This document shows positions 62,646 through 64,000 of a DNA stretch of 64,000 nt, one piece after another (position 1 is the first letter of the stretch; every line of letters starts with the position of its first letter). Location of the stretch: the NCBI RefSeq assembly GCF_047731265.1, contig NZ_CP159835.1, positions 1,426,001 through 1,490,000 on the forward strand, in the 5' to 3' direction. This DNA comes from Patiriisocius sp047731265. Its GTDB lineage: Bacteria > Bacteroidota > Bacteroidia > Flavobacteriales > Flavobacteriaceae. Position numbers and translations under genes: made by a program. The notes beneath the pieces are model-generated. The model did no database searches. It was not told the origin of the DNA and saw nothing but the letters and a program-made list of their open reading frames with translations.

Positions 62646-63863
62646 ATGTTAGAAATGAAAGTTCCCTCACCGGGAGAGTCCATCACGGAAGTTGAAATCG
62701 CACAATGGCTTGTCGAAGATGGTGATTATGTTGAAAAAGATCAAGCAATCGCTGAGGTTGATAGTGACAAAGCAACCTTAGAATTGCCTGCAGAAGCTAG
62801 CGGAATAATTACGCTAAAAGCGGAAGAAGGCGACGCCGTAGAGGTGGGTGCTGTCGTATGCTTAATAGATACCGATGCTAAAAAACCAGCAGATGATGAT
62901 ACTGATGCTGCAGAAACTCAAAAAACACCCGTTAGTGAAAAACTGGAGGTAAAAGAGAAAGTTGCGCCTGTAGAAAATAAAACCTACGCGACTGGAACAC
63001 CCTCGCCAGCTGCTAAGAAAATTTTAGATGAAAAATCTATTCCAGCCATTGATGTAAAAGGAACAGGAAGAGCTGGTCGCATCACAAAACACGATGCAGA
63101 AAATGCAATGCCGTCTATGGGGACAGCAGGTTCTAGTGGTCGCGGATCGTACCGCACAAAACTATCTTTGTTGCGTCGTAAGGTCGCGGAAAGATTGGTA
63201 GAAGCAAAGAATACAACTGCAATGCTTACTACGTTTAACGAAGTAGACATGTCGCCAATTTTTGCGCTAAGAAAAGAATATAAAGAAATCTTCAAGGAGA
63301 AACACGGGGTAGGTTTAGGCTTTATGTCCTTCTTTTCATTAGCCGTAGTTAGAGCTTTAGAAATGTATCCAGCAGTCAATAGTATGATAGATGGCAAAGA
63401 AATGTTAACCTTTGATTATAAAGATATTTCTATTGCAGTTTCTGGACCTAAAGGCTTGATGGTGCCAGTAATGAGAAATGTGGAGAATTTGAGTTTTAGA
63501 GGCGTAGAAAGTGAAATAAAAAGATTGGCAATCAGAGCACGTGATGGTAAAATTACAGTAGATGAAATGACGGGAGGAACCTTTACAATTTCAAACGGTG
63601 GGGTTTTCGGAAGTATGTTGTCTACTCCAATTATCAATCCACCACAATCTGGGATTTTAGGAATGCATAACATTGTAGAGCGTCCTATAGTAAAGGATGG
63701 TCAAATAGTAATTGCTCCAATTATGTTTGTAGCTTTAAGTTATGATCACCGTATTATAGATGGTAAAGAATCTGTGGGATTTTTAGTGGCTGTTAAAGAA
63801 GCACTGGAAAACCCTTCAGAGTTGTTAATGAATGGAGATGTTAAGAAAGCCTTGGAGCTTTAA
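62646..63863 (+). CDS. sucB: 2-oxoglutarate dehydrogenase E2 (dihydrolipoamide succinyltransferase)
   Basis: 405 aa. Lipoyl domain (about 1-78) with lipoylated Lys in EVDSDKATLELPA (about 42), Asp/Pro/Lys-rich linker, peripheral-subunit-binding domain (SPAAKKILDEKSIPAIDVKGTGRAGRITKHD, about 119-150) and acyltransferase core ending in the active-site motif ALSYDHRIIDGKE. Transfers the succinyl group to CoA. The E3 subunit is not in this window. A strong terminator follows. Confidence 0.98.
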   Translation: MLEMKVPSPGESITEVEIAQWLVEDGDYVEKDQAIAEVDSDKATLELPAEASGIITLKAEEGDAVEVGAVVCLIDTDAKKPADDDTDAAETQKTPVSEKLEVKEKVAPVENKTYATGTPSPAAKKILDEKSIPAIDVKGTGRAGRITKHDAENAMPSMGTAGSSGRGSYRTKLSLLRRKVAERLVEAKNTTAMLTTFNEVDMSPIFALRKEYKEIFKEKHGVGLGFMSFFSLAVVRALEMYPAVNSMIDGKEMLTFDYKDISIAVSGPKGLMVPVMRNVENLSFRGVESEIKRLAIRARDGKITVDEMTGGTFTISNGGVFGSMLSTPIINPPQSGILGMHNIVERPIVKDGQIVIAPIMFVALSYDHRIIDGKESVGFLVAVKEALENPSELLMNGDVKKALEL

Positions 63864-63882
63864 AACCATTTGCGTAAAAATC

Positions 63883-63917
63883 AAAAAAGTCCGATAGCAA
63901 CGCTACCGGACTTTTTT
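63883..63917 (+). terminator. intrinsic terminator of sucAB
   Basis: AAAAAAGTCCGATAGC-AAC-GCTACCGGACTTTTTT: stem of 12 or more pairs with one A-C mismatch, ending in six T. It may also serve the convergent gene at the window edge. Confidence 0.9.
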
Positions 63918-63932
63918 AATATACTGTATTTT

Positions 63933-64000
63933 TTAAATAAAGTAGTCGATCAAGTTTAGGCTTATAATGCCTACAAATACAATAATAAGCGTTATTATAA
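63933..64000 (-). CDS. C-terminal end of a membrane protein (partial)
   Basis: The last 21 codons of a minus-strand frame running in from beyond the window, ending TAA at 63933: IITLIIVFVGIISLNLIDYFI. Strongly hydrophobic, i.e. a final membrane helix. Its end 16 nt past the sucAB hairpin, with that hairpin positioned as a shared terminator, supports a real gene. Identity cannot be told. Confidence 0.4.
   Translation of the reverse strand, partial: IITLIIVFVGIISLNLIDYFI

Noticed and set aside
1..64000. CRISPR array or complete defence island
   Set aside because: No regularly spaced identical repeats of 20-50 bp and no intact defence effector genes were seen; only the decayed DUF5706 remnant.

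Overview
The window is an AT-rich chromosome segment from a member of the Bacteroidota, almost certainly a (probably marine) Flavobacteriaceae. Four things point there: promoters of the TTG/TTTG-N17-19-TAnnTTTG type with little Shine-Dalgarno signal; type IX secretion cargo with C-terminal sorting domains; a TonB receptor with a carboxypeptidase-regulatory N-terminal domain; and a class I ribonucleotide reductase whose ATP-cone sits on NrdB, an arrangement described in Leeuwenhoekiella. Species cannot be named from the sequence alone.

Layout. 0-2.4 kb: a minus-strand operon of two RimK-type ATP-grasp ligases with a RimB-like retropepsin protease between them, transcribed back-to-back with uvrC (2.4-4.2 kb). 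4.2-14.3 kb: patatin/BamA-like surface lipase, a LAS-type metallopeptidase, serS, an HTTM protein coupled to ribF, pth, rplY and prs. 14.5-16.3 kb: tRNA-Leu(CAA) with its terminator and a photolyase-family flavoprotein. 16.4-17.8 kb: a gene graveyard with remnants of a DUF5706 (Pycsar-effector-like) protein, a CPA1 Na+/H+ antiporter and a secreted protein. 17.9-22.6 kb: dCMP deaminase, S41 peptidase, a T9SS cargo protein, MarC and a DUF3109 protein. 22.7-23.1 kb: a decayed ECF sigma factor. 23.3-26.4 kb: nrdB-nrdA. 27.3-29.3 kb: DUF6503 protein and chromate transporter ChrA. 29.3-37.7 kb: a probable phosphate-acquisition block (PiT transporter with a frameshift, phosphate-selective-type porin, small secreted protein, beta-helix lipoprotein, TonB receptor). 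37.9-43.7 kb: dGTPase, M36 metallopeptidase, dxs. 43.8-45.3 kb: a second graveyard with an integrase-like remnant. 45.4-50.1 kb: tadA, cspA, a three-gene envelope cluster, aspS. 50.5-57.4 kb: a TetR-TolC-MFP-RND efflux operon with an evident operator. 57.7-63.9 kb: polyprenyl synthase, an outer-membrane barrel protein and the 2-oxoglutarate dehydrogenase genes sucA-sucB.

How the parts work together. Nucleotide-pool enzymes (prs, dCMP deaminase, nrdBA, dgt) are scattered through the window but complement each other. The most interesting regulatory signal is a set of 11-bp-phased direct repeats of the type ATTAATGTTA(A/C) at four places around the phosphate block, up to six units in a row before the TonB receptor. 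This is the architecture bound by PhoB/OmpR-type regulators and suggests one regulon. A second theme is a TATCTTT(G/A) box ending exactly 4 nt before the start codon of rimK2, uvrC, the DUF3109 gene and dxs (GTG), and 3 nt before a newly noted 54-codon gene, implying leaderless mRNAs. The strongest biochemical finding is the ATP-cone on the radical-generating RNR subunit.
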